NCBI GenBank assembly: GCA_903831455.1
Contig: CAIKXV010000282.1
Location: 1-42,522, forward strand
From: an uncultured Pseudomonadota bacterium
GTDB lineage: Bacteria; Pseudomonadota; Gammaproteobacteria; Burkholderiales; CAIKXV01
Direction: 5' to 3'
Length of the DNA: 42,522 bases
The notes beneath the pieces are model-generated. The model had not been told where the DNA came from. It did no database searches and worked only from the letters and a program-made list of their open reading frames with translations. Made by a program: the position numbers and the translations under genes. This document shows, piece by piece, positions 1-9,404 of the stretch; positions within the stretch are counted from its first letter, which is position 1, and each line of letters starts with the position of its first letter.

Positions 1-175
1 GGCGCAGCGGACGGGCCGGGAAAGCCGCCGTCGTCGACTGGGCATGCGCAGCCGGCGCGACTCCGCCGATCCCGTCCATCGACAGGCCGATCAGGGCGAA
101 GACGATCCGGGCGAAGACGATCCGGGCGAAGCCGATGGACATCATTCCGTGCGGTCCTCGAGGCTTGGGTCTCAT
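1..175 (-). CDS. Bug/TctC-family periplasmic receptor, 5' fragment
   Basis: This is the first 58 codons of a gene that runs off the left edge. It reads as a signal peptide with a positively charged start, a hydrophobic core and an AHA-like cleavage site, followed by the mature start FPARPLR, the usual opening of tripartite tricarboxylate (Bug) solute receptors. The start at 175 is chosen because GGAG lies about 8 bases upstream; a double ATG at 145/142 is the alternative. It follows the FAD oxidoreductase by about 80 bases on the same strand, so the two may be co-transcribed. The substrate cannot be told from this fragment. The signal-peptide core contains a 15-base tandem duplication, listed separately. 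Confidence 0.75.
   Translation of the reverse strand, partial: MRPKPRGPHGMMSIGFARIVFARIVFALIGLSMDGIGGVAPAAHAQSTTAAFPARPLR
94..131. repeat. 15-bp tandem duplication inside a signal peptide
   Basis: The unit gggcgaagacgatcc occurs twice head to tail (94-108, 109-123) and then partially again. Read on the minus strand it duplicates the five residues ARIVF in the hydrophobic core of the Bug receptor signal peptide, so the frame is kept. Confidence 0.85.
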
Positions 176-255
176 CGGGTTCTCCAGGCGGGTGAGGAAC
201 GGGGCCGGCTCGGGTCGGTCACATCGCGGCGCTCGAGCCGCCCTTTCTCCGTCGG

Positions 256-1632
256 TCATCCCTCGACCCAGTCGACGCCGGCGCCGGCGAGCGCGGGCTC
301 ACCCGGCTGCAGCAGGGCGCCGGCGTTCGCCAGAGTGGCACGCAGGCCGGCCACGTCCACCTCGCGCGCGCGGCAGCCCGTCGTGGCGGCCAGCGCGGCG
401 GCGGTCCCCGCGGCCTCGCCCATCGCCATGCAGGTGGCCGCGACCCTCGCCGAGGATTGCGCGACGTGTTCCGCAGACAGGTTCCGGCCTGCGACCAGCA
501 GGTTGTCGAACCCGCGGACCGTCAGGCATCCATAGGGAATGCCGTACCAGTCGCCCGCGGGCAACCAGTCCCAGGTCGTGCCGCTGCCCTTGCCGTGCTG
601 TTCCATCGGCCATGCGCAGCAGGCAATGGTGTCGGCCGGCTTGAGGCAGCCGCGCACGGCCGCCTCGGTCAATTGCCGATCGCCGTGCACGAGGCGACTT
701 TCGCGAACGCCCAGCTGCGCGCCCATGTCGACGAGGCGCGCGTGCTCGAAGCCGGGCATGTACTCGCGCAGGACGTGCTCGTACAGGGACGCCTGTCGCC
801 GTCCTTCCGCCTCGGCCGCGGACAGGGACCACGGATCGAGCAGGTCCGGGCTGCTGCCGTCGGGCTCGCGGATCCGGGTGATGTTCGCGTGCACGACACC
901 CGTGCCCGGATGGACCTGCAATCCCGCCGAGGTACGCGGCAGCGCATGGCCGTCCGCGGCGGCCTGTTCGAGACGCTCGAGTCGTTGTGCCCGGGTGATC
1001 GAGAGAAACCGTTCGATGTCCACCCCTCCGAGTCGGACCATGGTCGAGGCGAACTGCGTCGAGCCGTCATCGCCGATGTCGAATCCGGCGCCGGCCCGCG
1101 CGCACAGGTCGGCATCGCCAGTGGTGTCGATCACCATCTTCGGCCGGATGGCCGCACGGCCGCCCTTGTGCTCGACGAAGGCGCAGGCGACCCGATCGCC
1201 GTCGACCTGTACCGAAGTCAGCAGGCAGTGCAGCAGCACGCGCACGCCGGCGGCGGCCGTGAGCCGGTCGGCCTGTTCGCGAAGCGCGATCGGGTCATAG
1301 GGGACCGACACGTTCCGCAACCAGCGTCGCGGCGGCAGCGTGGCCCCTTGCGCGCGCAGGGCAGCGACCAGGTGCGCGTAGAAGCCTCCCACCAGCGCGT
1401 GGACGCGCCCGCCCTCGCCCTCGACCCGATAGCCGCCGCAGAGCGTGCCCAGCGTGACGGCGCTCAGGGTTCCGCCCAGGAAACCGTGCCGCTCGATGAG
1501 CAGGGTGTGCGCGCCCGAGCGCGCCGCCGCCACTGCCGCCGCCAGCCCGGCCGCGCCACCGCCGACCACCAGCACGTCGGGGTGCGCGATCACCGGCGTG
1601 CGGCGCGAGGGTTCCAGGACGCTATCGGGCAT
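256..1632 (-). CDS. FAD-dependent oxidoreductase (FAD_oxidored type)
   Basis: 458 residues. A dinucleotide-binding motif, VVGGGAAGLAAAVAAARSG, lies at about residues 22-40, followed by a conserved E at the end of the second strand (LLIERHGFLGG). A typical second FAD contact, DNLLVAGRNLSAEHVAQSS, lies near the C terminus. This matches the family of FAD-dependent dehydrogenases that often sit beside Bug or TRAP receptor genes in catabolic clusters. No signal peptide or membrane segment is seen, so it is probably cytoplasmic. It is followed by the Bug receptor fragment and preceded, after about 300 bases, by a cupin gene on the same strand. The substrate is unknown; a hydroxylated or carboxylated organic acid is a guess from context. 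Confidence 0.85.
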   Translation of the reverse strand: MPDSVLEPSRRTPVIAHPDVLVVGGGAAGLAAAVAAARSGAHTLLIERHGFLGGTLSAVTLGTLCGGYRVEGEGGRVHALVGGFYAHLVAALRAQGATLPPRRWLRNVSVPYDPIALREQADRLTAAAGVRVLLHCLLTSVQVDGDRVACAFVEHKGGRAAIRPKMVIDTTGDADLCARAGAGFDIGDDGSTQFASTMVRLGGVDIERFLSITRAQRLERLEQAAADGHALPRTSAGLQVHPGTGVVHANITRIREPDGSSPDLLDPWSLSAAEAEGRRQASLYEHVLREYMPGFEHARLVDMGAQLGVRESRLVHGDRQLTEAAVRGCLKPADTIACCAWPMEQHGKGSGTTWDWLPAGDWYGIPYGCLTVRGFDNLLVAGRNLSAEHVAQSSARVAATCMAMGEAAGTAAALAATTGCRAREVDVAGLRATLANAGALLQPGEPALAGAGVDWVEG

Positions 1633-1928
1633 GCGTGTGCTCGCTCGTCATGGCGATCGCGCCAGCCGCGGGCGAACGGGCCGGCGGGCAACGCGGGGAG
1701 TGGCGCTGCGAGCCCGACGCCCGGCCCTGTCGAGACCGGGATGGTCCGGGCGGCGGATCGCCCCGCGAGGGGGCTGCGTTCGCGAAGAGGCAGGGGAGCG
1801 ATGTGTCGCGGCGCACGTCGCGCGGCGATCGCTCCCCCGCAGAGCCGTCGATGCCGAGGGCTCGCCGAGGGTGCCCGGTGCCCGACTGGGAGCCGAGGCG
1901 CCATGGAAGTGGAGGTGAACCACGGAGG
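1633..1928. other. Intergenic region with an inverted repeat at 1793-1837
   Basis: No convincing gene is seen. The arms ggggagcgat (1793-1802) and atcgctcccc (1828-1837) are perfect complements around a 25-base loop. The hairpin lies downstream of the cupin gene and could end or attenuate its transcript, but there is no T-run beside it. Confidence 0.4.
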
Positions 1929-2564
1929 TCAGGTGTCGATCGGCTCGTCGATCACGAGCCGGTAACTCTGTCGCTTGGGTTTGTCCTGGTCCTCGGGGAG
2001 CTCGTAGCGGATCGAACTGCGACCGAGCAGTTCCGCGGGCAGCACCATCACGCGCGCGAAGGCCGAGGGCACGGTCGTGGAGGCAATGGCCAGTACCGGA
2101 TCCGGGCCTGCTTCGAACCAGGGCTGGCCCGGGACGATGTCCTGCCCGTGCCCGTTGACCTCCACCCGGATCGTGCCCTCCAGCAGGCAGCGGATGCCCG
2201 GGCCGCGGTGGGTGTGGGTCCAGGCCACGCCGCCCGGCGGAAAATCGACGCGATCGCAACGGATCAGCCAGCGGGTGCCCGCGTCGAGCGAGATCGGCGC
2301 GACGAGATCGGCGGGCTCGTCCGGCGTCGCGTCGACGCGGTGCAGTTCCCAGCGGTGCACGATGGTTTCGCCTGCCGAGAGGACCTCGGTCTCGCCCGAG
2401 GCGAGGCAGGCGGCGTTCGGACCGAGCCCGGCGGCGGTACGCGCGGCGCGTATCCGTGCCACGCCTTGCTCGATGAAAAGAATCCGGGCGATGCAGGAGG
2501 GCAGGTTCACGCGTGCGCCCGCCGGGTGAGTGTCGCGATGGAAACGCAGGTGGTGGGTCGACAT
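1929..2564 (-). CDS. Cupin-domain protein
   Basis: 211 residues. The core reads as a single small beta-barrel of the cupin superfamily: WTHTHRGPGIRCLLEG at about residues 114-129 gives the first cupin motif with two metal-ligand histidines, and the second motif region (PGQPWFEAGPDPVLA) follows about 18 residues later. The N-terminal half has no motif I recognise. No signal peptide is visible, so it is probably cytoplasmic. It lies 213 bases downstream of the TRAP large subunit gene on the same strand. It could be a small dioxygenase, isomerase or sensor acting on the transported compound. The family does not tell which, so only the fold is called. Confidence 0.75.
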   Translation of the reverse strand: MSTHHLRFHRDTHPAGARVNLPSCIARILFIEQGVARIRAARTAAGLGPNAACLASGETEVLSAGETIVHRWELHRVDATPDEPADLVAPISLDAGTRWLIRCDRVDFPPGGVAWTHTHRGPGIRCLLEGTIRVEVNGHGQDIVPGQPWFEAGPDPVLAIASTTVPSAFARVMVLPAELLGRSSIRYELPEDQDKPKRQSYRLVIDEPIDT

Positions 2565-2777
2565 CGTCGGAATCGGCCTGGGGCGGCAGCGGAAATATGC
2601 GAAGCCAGCAGTATAGACGCCGCATCGCGCATCGACTCCGTGCCGACCGATGCGGTGCCTTCGGCACGAGGCCTGCCAGGGGCAGCGGACCCGCCGCGTT
2701 GCGTCTCGGCGCCCGATGTCGGTCGGCGGCGCCGGCCGGTCGTCGCACGCGGCGGCTATCGACGGGGTAACCTGCTG

Positions 2778-4088
2778 CTACTTCGGCACGCCCATCAACG
2801 CATTCGGAAGCCCGGTGGCGATCTGCGGGAATACGGTGACGAGCGCGATGGCGACCAGCATGCAGGCGAAGAAGGGCAACGTCACGCGCGCGATGCGGTT
2901 GCTGTCCACGCCGGTCATGTTCTGCAGCACGAACAGGTTGAAGCCGACCGGCGGGGTGATCTCGGCGATCTCGATGAGCAGGATGATGAAGATGCCGAAC
3001 CAGATCAGGTCGAAGCCCGCCGCCTGGATCATCGGCAGCACGACCGCGCTGGTGAGCACGATCATCGAGATGCCGTCCAGCGCCGTGCCCAGCACCAGGT
3101 ACACCAGCACCAGTACCGCGATCAGCGCGTAGGGCGACAGCCCGAGTGCTGCGACGAATTCCGCCAGTTCGCGCGGGATGCCGGTGAAGGCCATGGTCTT
3201 GGTGAGGAAGGCCGCGCCGGCAAGGATGAACATGATCATGCAGCTCAGGCGCGTGGCGCCGAGCAGTCCATCGCGGAAGCTCTGCCAGGTCAGGCTGCGA
3301 CCGGCGGCGGCGATGGCCAGTGCGCCCACCACGCCCCAGGCGGCGGACTCCGTGGCGGTAGCGATGCCGGCGACCAGCACCCAGACGATGAACACGATCA
3401 GCAACGCGCAGGGGACCAGGCTGGCCGAGCGGCGCAGTTTCTCCAGCAGCGGGGCGGGCGGGTCGGCGGCGGGAACCCGTTCGGGGTGGCGCAGGCTCCA
3501 CCAGCCGATGTAGCCCGAGAACAGCAGCATCAGCAGCAGGCCGGGCAGGAAGCCCGCGAGGAAGAGCCGGATCACGCTCGCGTCCGCGGCGACCGCGTAG
3601 ACCACCATGGTGATCGACGGCGGGATCAGGATGCCCAGGCCACCGGCCGCGGCGAGCGAGCCCAGCGCGAGATCGCGGTCGTAGCCGCGCCGTCCGAGCT
3701 CGGGCAATGCCACCTTGGCGATGGTGGCACAGGTGGCTGCCGAGGAGCCCGACACCGAGCCGAAGATGCCGCAACCCAGCACCGTGGTGTGCATCAGTCG
3801 CCCGGGCACCCGCGTGAGCCACGGCGAGAGCCCGTCGAACATCTGTGCGGAGAGCCGCGTGCGGTACAGGATCTCGCCCATCCAGATGAAGAGCGGCAGC
3901 GCCGCCAGTTCCCAGCTCGCGGCCGTCTCCCAGAAGGCCGAGCAGAGGTTCTTGCCCGGCACCGTATTCGTGAAGAAGGCCTGGCCGACCCAGCCGACGA
4001 TGGCGAGCGTCATGGCGATCCAGACGCCGCCGGCGAGCATCAGCAGCATCAGGAAGAGCAGCAGCGCGCCGATCTCGAGCAGGCCCAT
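2778..4088 (-). CDS. dctM: TRAP transporter large permease subunit
   Basis: 436 residues with about a dozen hydrophobic segments. It begins MGLLEIGALLLFLMLLML and contains typical DctM stretches such as FGSVSGSSAATCATI (about residues 109-123) and a GILIPPSI motif. DctM is the ion-coupled channel of tripartite ATP-independent periplasmic transporters, working with the small DctQ subunit and the DctP receptor. All three genes are here in the order dctP-dctQ-dctM with short gaps (33 and 12 bases), so they form one operon. Length is normal for the family. Specificity lies in DctP and cannot be read from DctM. Confidence 0.95.
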   Translation of the reverse strand: MGLLEIGALLLFLMLLMLAGGVWIAMTLAIVGWVGQAFFTNTVPGKNLCSAFWETAASWELAALPLFIWMGEILYRTRLSAQMFDGLSPWLTRVPGRLMHTTVLGCGIFGSVSGSSAATCATIAKVALPELGRRGYDRDLALGSLAAAGGLGILIPPSITMVVYAVAADASVIRLFLAGFLPGLLLMLLFSGYIGWWSLRHPERVPAADPPAPLLEKLRRSASLVPCALLIVFIVWVLVAGIATATESAAWGVVGALAIAAAGRSLTWQSFRDGLLGATRLSCMIMFILAGAAFLTKTMAFTGIPRELAEFVAALGLSPYALIAVLVLVYLVLGTALDGISMIVLTSAVVLPMIQAAGFDLIWFGIFIILLIEIAEITPPVGFNLFVLQNMTGVDSNRIARVTLPFFACMLVAIALVTVFPQIATGLPNALMGVPK

Positions 4089-4100
4089 GGGGTCGACGAC

Positions 4101-4634
4101 TCAGAGGTCCTGGGAGAAATCACCCTGGGCGTGGCGCTGCGCGACGCGAGTGGTGTAACTCGGTTCGCGGCCGCGCAGCACGCACAGGCAGTCGTCGAGC
4201 ACCGCGACGAGCAGGATCACCGTACCCAGCGCAAAGCTGGCCTGCGGAATCCAGATCGGGATCGCCACCATGTTGTTGGCGATCTCGTTGAACGCCCAGC
4301 TCTCCCAGGTGAAGCGCACCGCCCACCAGGCGAGGTAGCCGGTGGCGAGGGCGGCGATGACGAGCGACGCGACTTCGAGTATCCGGCGCGTGGGCCCGCG
4401 GACGGTCTCGAGCAGCAGCGTGACCCGGACGAAGTCACCGTTGCGGAAGCTCCAGGCCATGCCCAGGAAGGCCGCAGCCGCGCACAGCCAGGACACCACG
4501 TCGTTCACCCAGCCCACTCGCCAGGCGAAGGCGCGCCCGAGCGAAGCCCAGACCATCAGCGCGAGGATCGCGAACACGCATCCAGCGGCCAGCGCGCCGG
4601 CGAATGCGTACAGCCCGTCGAGGGCGCGGCGCAT
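4101..4634 (-). CDS. dctQ: TRAP transporter small permease subunit
   Basis: 177 residues with four predicted membrane segments (about residues 8-30, 46-64, 86-108 and 130-152) and the conserved tryptophan-rich pattern of DctQ subunits. It partners DctM in the inner membrane. The start at 4634 leaves 33 bases after dctP, and the stop is 12 bases before dctM, which fits translational coupling within one operon. Confidence 0.9.
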   Translation of the reverse strand: MRRALDGLYAFAGALAAGCVFAILALMVWASLGRAFAWRVGWVNDVVSWLCAAAAFLGMAWSFRNGDFVRVTLLLETVRGPTRRILEVASLVIAALATGYLAWWAVRFTWESWAFNEIANNMVAIPIWIPQASFALGTVILLVAVLDDCLCVLRGREPSYTTRVAQRHAQGDFSQDL

Positions 4635-4667
4635 GGTGTCCGATCGACCGGCGGGTGGCGCGGTCGG

Positions 4668-5648
4668 TCAGCGGATGTAGGCTTCGTACAACGCCTTGCC
4701 TTCGGCGCCTGCCCGCGACAGCCATTCCTTCAGGATGGTGTCGCCGACCTTGCGCAGGTCGGCGCGCAACTGCGGGGAGGGCGGCAACACCTCCATGCCG
4801 TTCTTGCGCAGGATCGCAAGGGTCTCTTCGTTCACCCGTCGCGAGTCGGTCCAGCCGCGCGTCTCGGCGTTTGCGGCGGCCTTGAGCACGGCTGCCTGCG
4901 CACCCTTGTCGAGCGCGTCGAAGGCCTTGCGGTTGACCATCACGGCGTTCTTCGGCAGCCAGGCCTGCACGTCGTAGTAGAACTTCAGGTGCTCGAAGAG
5001 CTTGCTGTCAACCCCGGTGGCGCCGGAGGTCATGTTGGCCTCGACCACGCCGGTGGCCAGCGCCTGGGCCAGTTCAGCCGCCTGCACGGTGACCGGCTGT
5101 GCGCCGACGAGTTCGCCGATGCGCGCGGTCATCGGGCTGTAGGCGCGCCACTTGGAGCCCTTGAGGTCGGCCGCGCTGGCGAGCGGACGGCGGCTGTAGA
5201 TGCCCTGCGGCGGCCACGCCACCGAGTACAGCAGCATCATGCCCTGCTCGGCGAGCTTCTTCTCGATCAGTGGCCGCTGCACGCGATAGAGCTTCATCGC
5301 CTCGTCGTAGCTGTCCGCCAGGAACGGCAGGCCATCGGCCCCCCAGATCTGCCACTCGTTCTGGAAGTTGGCGAGCAGGATCTCGCCCGCCTGCGCCTGG
5401 CCGCCCTGCACCGCGCGCTTGATCTCCGGGGCCTTGAACAGCGAGGCATTCGGGTGGACGGTGATGCGGAGCTGGCCGCCCGTTGCCTTCTCCACCTCGG
5501 CGGCGAACGCGGTGAGGTTCACCGTGTGGAAGTTGGTGGCCGGATACGCGGCGGCGAGGTCCCATCGGACCTGCTGGGCGCGTGCGAGACCGCTCGACAG
5601 CAGTACGGGCAGGGAGGCGGTGGCCAGCGAAAAGGCTCGACGCTGCAT
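4668..5648 (-). CDS. dctP: TRAP transporter periplasmic substrate-binding protein
   Basis: 326 residues when started at 5648, where AGGAG sits about 7 bases upstream. The longer open frame reaching back to 6020 is unlikely because its extension is low-complexity and arginine/proline rich. An N-terminal signal peptide (MQRRAFSLATASLPVLLSSG, cleavage after ARA) is followed by a DctP fold: AAYPATNFHTVNLTAFAAEV, then LRITVHPNASLFKAPEIKRA, then a central SKWRAYSPMT stretch. The arginine there is in the position that usually binds a substrate carboxylate. The likely ligand is an organic acid, but which one is open. First gene of the dctPQM operon and divergent from the acyl-CoA synthetase gene. Confidence 0.92.
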   Translation of the reverse strand: MQRRAFSLATASLPVLLSSGLARAQQVRWDLAAAYPATNFHTVNLTAFAAEVEKATGGQLRITVHPNASLFKAPEIKRAVQGGQAQAGEILLANFQNEWQIWGADGLPFLADSYDEAMKLYRVQRPLIEKKLAEQGMMLLYSVAWPPQGIYSRRPLASAADLKGSKWRAYSPMTARIGELVGAQPVTVQAAELAQALATGVVEANMTSGATGVDSKLFEHLKFYYDVQAWLPKNAVMVNRKAFDALDKGAQAAVLKAAANAETRGWTDSRRVNEETLAILRKNGMEVLPPSPQLRADLRKVGDTILKEWLSRAGAEGKALYEAYIR

Positions 5649-6018
5649 GTTCACTCCTGGACGGTTGGCGAAACACGATGTCCGGTCGAGGCGCGGCCGG
5701 AACCCCTCGTCGGCATGGTGCGGGTTTGCGGCAGCCGGGTCAACGCACGGGCCGCGATGCCGCGCCGCGCGTGTTCGACGGCCGGCCGCACGCCGGCCGC
5801 CGTGCTGGCCCTGGAGGCCCCGGCGCGTGCGGCTGGCCCTGCGTACCGCAGGCGACGAGCGCGGCGATCGGCAGGCGCCCGCCGCGCCCCGTGGTCGGGG
5901 TCGCGTGCATGCCGATCGGGGGGGGGCTGCGCCGGCCGGAGGCGACTGCGGCGGTGTCTGGAGTCCGGCCCCTGTGCTACGGTAGCCCCTGTCAGATCCG
6001 GGACTTCGAACCGCCCTC
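5649..6018. other. Divergent intergenic region with a strong hairpin
   Basis: This 370-base stretch separates the TRAP operon from the plus-strand CoA ligase and should hold both promoters, though no clear -35/-10 pair stands out. A perfect 8-base inverted repeat (cggccggc 5779-5786 and gccggccg 5792-5799, 5-base loop) could be an operator or an RNA hairpin in the leader of the TRAP mRNA. Confidence 0.4.
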
Positions 6019-8175
6019 ATGCCTGCCGCCGCACGTCATCCGCTGGAACCCGTACTCAACCCGCGCAGCATCGCCGTCATCGGTGCCTCGCGAGACCCGT
6101 CCAAGCGCGGGTATCGGGCCATTCTTTCGCTTCAGGCCGACGGGTACCTCGGCACGATCCTGCCGATCAACCCGCGCGAGCGCGACATCCTGGGGCTGCC
6201 TGCCTATGCCAGCGTCGCCGACGCACCGGGCGAGATCGACCTGGCGATCGTCTGCACGGCCGCCGCGACCACCCCGGACGTGATCGAGGCCTGCGGGGTT
6301 CGCGGCGTCAGGGGTGCCATCCTGCTCGCGGCCGGTTTCAGCGAGGCGGGCGAAGAAGGCCGGCGCCTCGAGGAGCGCACGCTGGAGGTGGCGCGCCGGC
6401 ACGGCGTGCGGCTGATCGGCCCGAACACCAATGGCATGTTCAGCGCGCGCATGCGCTGCAACGCCTGGGGACTTCCCGACATCCCGGTCGGTCCGCTTGC
6501 GCTGATGTCGAACTCCGCGAACGTGGTCACGTCCCTCGTGCTGCAGGCACGGGTGCTCGGCCACATGGGCCTGCATACGCTGCTGAGCGTGGGCAACCAG
6601 GCCGACATCCTGTTCCACGAGTATCTCGACTGCCTCGGCAGCGACGCCGACGTGCACGCGGTGATGATGTACCTGGAAGGTTTCAAGGATGCGCGCGCCT
6701 TTGCCCAGGTCGCGCGTCGCACCACGCCCGACAAGCCGGTCGTGATGTATGTCGCGGGTCGTACCGGCGAGGGCAAGCGCGCGGCGAAGTCGCACAGCGG
6801 ATCGCTCGCGGGCGCCTACCCGGTCAATCGGGATCTCCTGAGGCAGTCGGGCGTGACGGTGGTCGAGAGGCTCTACCACCTGTATCCGGTCTCCGAGGCA
6901 CTGTCGCTGTTCCCGCCCATGCGCGGTCGGCGGGTCGCGGTGCTCTCCGAGGGCGGCGGTCCGATCACCGTGGCGGCCGATGCCCTCGTGGAGGCGGGGC
7001 TCGAGCTTGCGCCGCTCACCGAGGCGACGCAGGCGTTGATCCATTCCGTGGTGCCCAACGCCACCGCCATCTCCAATCCGGTCGACGCCGGGGGCGGCAC
7101 CGACCCGCGTGCCGACTACTATCGGCCGATCACTCAGGCGATCCTCGCGGACCCGAACGTCGACGCACTGCTGATCGTCGGCATCTGGGGCGGCTACGCC
7201 GAGCGGTTCAGCGCCGCCGCATCGGCGGACGAGGAGCCCGTCAGTCGCCTGCTCGGCGATCTGATGCGCGAGCACGGAAAGCCGGTGATCGTGCAGAGCC
7301 ACTTTGCCGATCTCCGGACGAAGGCGCTGGGCGTGCTGCGCGAGGCGGGCGTTCCCTACCAGCGGCACGTTGAAGTGGCCGTGCAGTGCCTGGCGGCCGC
7401 GGCCGACCGCTCAGCCGCGCTGCGTCGACTGGCCGGCTCGGTCGCAGCCGCTGCGACGGCTCCCGCCGCTCCCGCCGAAGCCGACGCGCTGATCGCACGC
7501 GCGCGAGCGGAGGGACGCCATCTCCTCGAACCCGAGGCCCGGGAACTGCTGCGCGCGCACGCGATCCCGGTGCCATCGCACCGGATGGTCGCGAGCGCCG
7601 CCGAGGCGGCGGCGGCAGCCGCCGAGTTCCCCGACCGGTTGCTTGCGATGAAGGTGGTGTCGCGCGACATCGTGCACAAGTCCGAAGCCGGCGGCGTGCA
7701 GTTGCGCCTGCGGGGGGGCGAGGCGCTGGCCGGGGCCTTCACGACGATCCGCGAGCGCGCGCAGGCGTGGCGCGCGGACGCGCGGCTCTCCGGCTGCCTG
7801 GTGACCCCGATGGCCGAGCCCGGCGTGGAACTCATCGTCGGCGTCATCCGCGACGGGCAGCACGGGCCGGTGGTGGTGGCCGGGCTGGGGGGCGTGTTCG
7901 TCGAGCAGCTGGGCGACGTGGCCTTCCGCGCGCCGCCGCTCTCCCGCGAGGACGCCCTGTCGATGCTCGACCAGTTGCGCTTCCGCTCGCTGCTCGAGGG
8001 CGCAAGGGGTGCCGCGCCGGTCGATCGCGAAGCGATCGCCGATCTCATCGTGCGTGTGGCGCAGGTGGCCCTTGCGCACCCGGATATCGTCGAGATCGAC
8101 CTCAATCCGGTCATCGCGCACGGCAGCGGCTACACGCTGGTCGATGCGCGGATGCTGCTGGAGGGCGTCGACTGA
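6019..8175 (+). CDS. Fused ADP-forming acetate/acyl-CoA synthetase
   Basis: 718 residues. The order is a CoA-binding Rossmann domain (NPRSIAVIGASRDPSKRGY, about residues 14-32), succinyl-CoA-ligase-like domains with a probable phospho-histidine at about residue 259 (SHSGSLAG), and a C-terminal ATP-grasp domain from about residue 490 with MKVVSRDIVHKSEAGGV and the VAGLGGVFVE motif. Enzymes of this fused alpha-beta type convert acyl-CoA, ADP and phosphate to acid, CoA and ATP, or the reverse. The position usually reading SQSG is SNSANV here, which I note without interpreting. It is followed after 121 bases by a Bug receptor on the same strand, so it may activate an acid imported through that receptor. 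The acid is not determinable. The ribosome-binding site before 6019 is weak. Confidence 0.88.
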   Translation: MPAAARHPLEPVLNPRSIAVIGASRDPSKRGYRAILSLQADGYLGTILPINPRERDILGLPAYASVADAPGEIDLAIVCTAAATTPDVIEACGVRGVRGAILLAAGFSEAGEEGRRLEERTLEVARRHGVRLIGPNTNGMFSARMRCNAWGLPDIPVGPLALMSNSANVVTSLVLQARVLGHMGLHTLLSVGNQADILFHEYLDCLGSDADVHAVMMYLEGFKDARAFAQVARRTTPDKPVVMYVAGRTGEGKRAAKSHSGSLAGAYPVNRDLLRQSGVTVVERLYHLYPVSEALSLFPPMRGRRVAVLSEGGGPITVAADALVEAGLELAPLTEATQALIHSVVPNATAISNPVDAGGGTDPRADYYRPITQAILADPNVDALLIVGIWGGYAERFSAAASADEEPVSRLLGDLMREHGKPVIVQSHFADLRTKALGVLREAGVPYQRHVEVAVQCLAAAADRSAALRRLAGSVAAAATAPAAPAEADALIARARAEGRHLLEPEARELLRAHAIPVPSHRMVASAAEAAAAAAEFPDRLLAMKVVSRDIVHKSEAGGVQLRLRGGEALAGAFTTIRERAQAWRADARLSGCLVTPMAEPGVELIVGVIRDGQHGPVVVAGLGGVFVEQLGDVAFRAPPLSREDALSMLDQLRFRSLLEGARGAAPVDREAIADLIVRVAQVALAHPDIVEIDLNPVIAHGSGYTLVDARMLLEGVD

Positions 8176-8296
8176 GTCCGTATCGGCGCGCCGCGAGGGG
8201 GTGCCCGCCGAGCCGCGTGGCCGGCGCGACCCCTGGGTGGCGCGACACCGTTTCCCGCAACGTCCTCGAGCAGGATCCGCTGACTGGAGAACCGAG

Positions 8297-9274
8297 ATGA
8301 ACAGGTCCATCGTTTCCGTCCTTGCCGCCGCGCTCGGACTGGCGGCCGCCCCGGCGTTCGCGCAGTCCTCCGGGTTCCCGAATCGTCCCGTCCGGATCAT
8401 GGTCGGGTTCGCCCCGGGGGGCAGCGTCGACCTGGTGGCGCGTGCGCTGTCCCAGCGGCTGTCCGTGATCTGGGGGCGACAGGTGGTGGTGGAGAACCGT
8501 CCCGGCGCGGCCAGCCACATCGCGGGGCTGGCGGTCTCGCGCGCGGAGCCCGATGGCCACACGCTGCTGGTGACCAGCATGGGCGCGCTGGGCACCAACC
8601 TCGCGCTGTACCGTACGATGCCCTACAACCCCCTGAAGGATCTCTCGCCGCTTGCGCTGCTGGTCAGCCAGAACCTGGTGCTGATCGTCAATCCCGCGCT
8701 ACCGGTGAAGACCGTCCGGGACTACATCTCGCTCGCCAAGGCGCGCCCGGGCGAGGTGACCTACGGCTCGGCCGGCTCGGGGGGGCCGCTGCACCTGTCC
8801 GCGGAGATGTTCGCGCATCGCGTCGGCGTACGGCTCTCCCACATCACCTACAAGGGTGGTGCGCTGGCCGCGGTCGACGTGATGGGCGGCCAGATCGCCT
8901 CGGCGTTCCAGCCGGAGCCCGAGGCTCTGCCGCACATCCGCTCCGGTCGCGTGCGCGCGATCGCCGTGACCGGCCCGAACCGCTCGCAGCAACTGCCCGA
9001 CGTGCCGACCATCGCCGAGTCCGGAGTCCCGGGCTATGCCTTCGTGAGCTGGACGGCCGCGGCCGCTCCCCCCGGGATGTCGCGCGAACTCCAGGAGCGC
9101 ATCAGCGCGGACTTCAACGCGGCGCTGAAGTCGCCCGACGTCCGGCAACGGCTGAATGAAGTGGGGCTGGAGATCACCGGAGGCACCCCGGAGCAGATGG
9201 CGACCTTTGCTCGCGCGGAGGTGAGCCGCATCGCCGAACTCGTCAAGGTTGCGGGCATCCCGCTGCTCGACTGA
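8297..9274 (+). CDS. Bug/TctC-family tripartite tricarboxylate receptor
   Basis: 325 residues from the ATG at 8297, preceded by GGAG. The open frame extends upstream to 8009, but that part lies within the CoA ligase gene in another frame. A signal peptide (MNRSIVSVLAAALGLAAAPA, cleavage after AFA) leads into FPNRPVRIMVGFAPGGSVD, the receptor hallmark, then VENRPGAASHIA, AEPDGHTLLVTS and YGSAGSGGPLHLSAE, all usual Bug motifs. It binds a small organic ligand in the periplasm. No TctA or TctB membrane subunit is encoded in the window. Probably in an operon with the CoA ligase 121 bases upstream. Confidence 0.92.
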   Translation: MNRSIVSVLAAALGLAAAPAFAQSSGFPNRPVRIMVGFAPGGSVDLVARALSQRLSVIWGRQVVVENRPGAASHIAGLAVSRAEPDGHTLLVTSMGALGTNLALYRTMPYNPLKDLSPLALLVSQNLVLIVNPALPVKTVRDYISLAKARPGEVTYGSAGSGGPLHLSAEMFAHRVGVRLSHITYKGGALAAVDVMGGQIASAFQPEPEALPHIRSGRVRAIAVTGPNRSQQLPDVPTIAESGVPGYAFVSWTAAAAPPGMSRELQERISADFNAALKSPDVRQRLNEVGLEITGGTPEQMATFARAEVSRIAELVKVAGIPLLD

Positions 9275-9404
9275 CGCAGTCGCCTTCGCCGCTGCCCAGC
9301 CCGCTGGCTGCGCGCGGGCCCTGGACGGACACGGGCAGGGACGCGCGGGCAAGCGGGTCGTGGCCGCGGATGAGCCGGTGGATCGGTGGGCCCAGCCGCC
9401 GTCC

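Noticed and set aside
1635-7373. A 1912-codon open frame on the plus strand
   Set aside because: It is antisense to the cupin and TRAP genes, overlaps the CoA ligase in another frame, and its translation is low-complexity and rich in Arg, Gly, His and Asp. This is an effect of high GC content.
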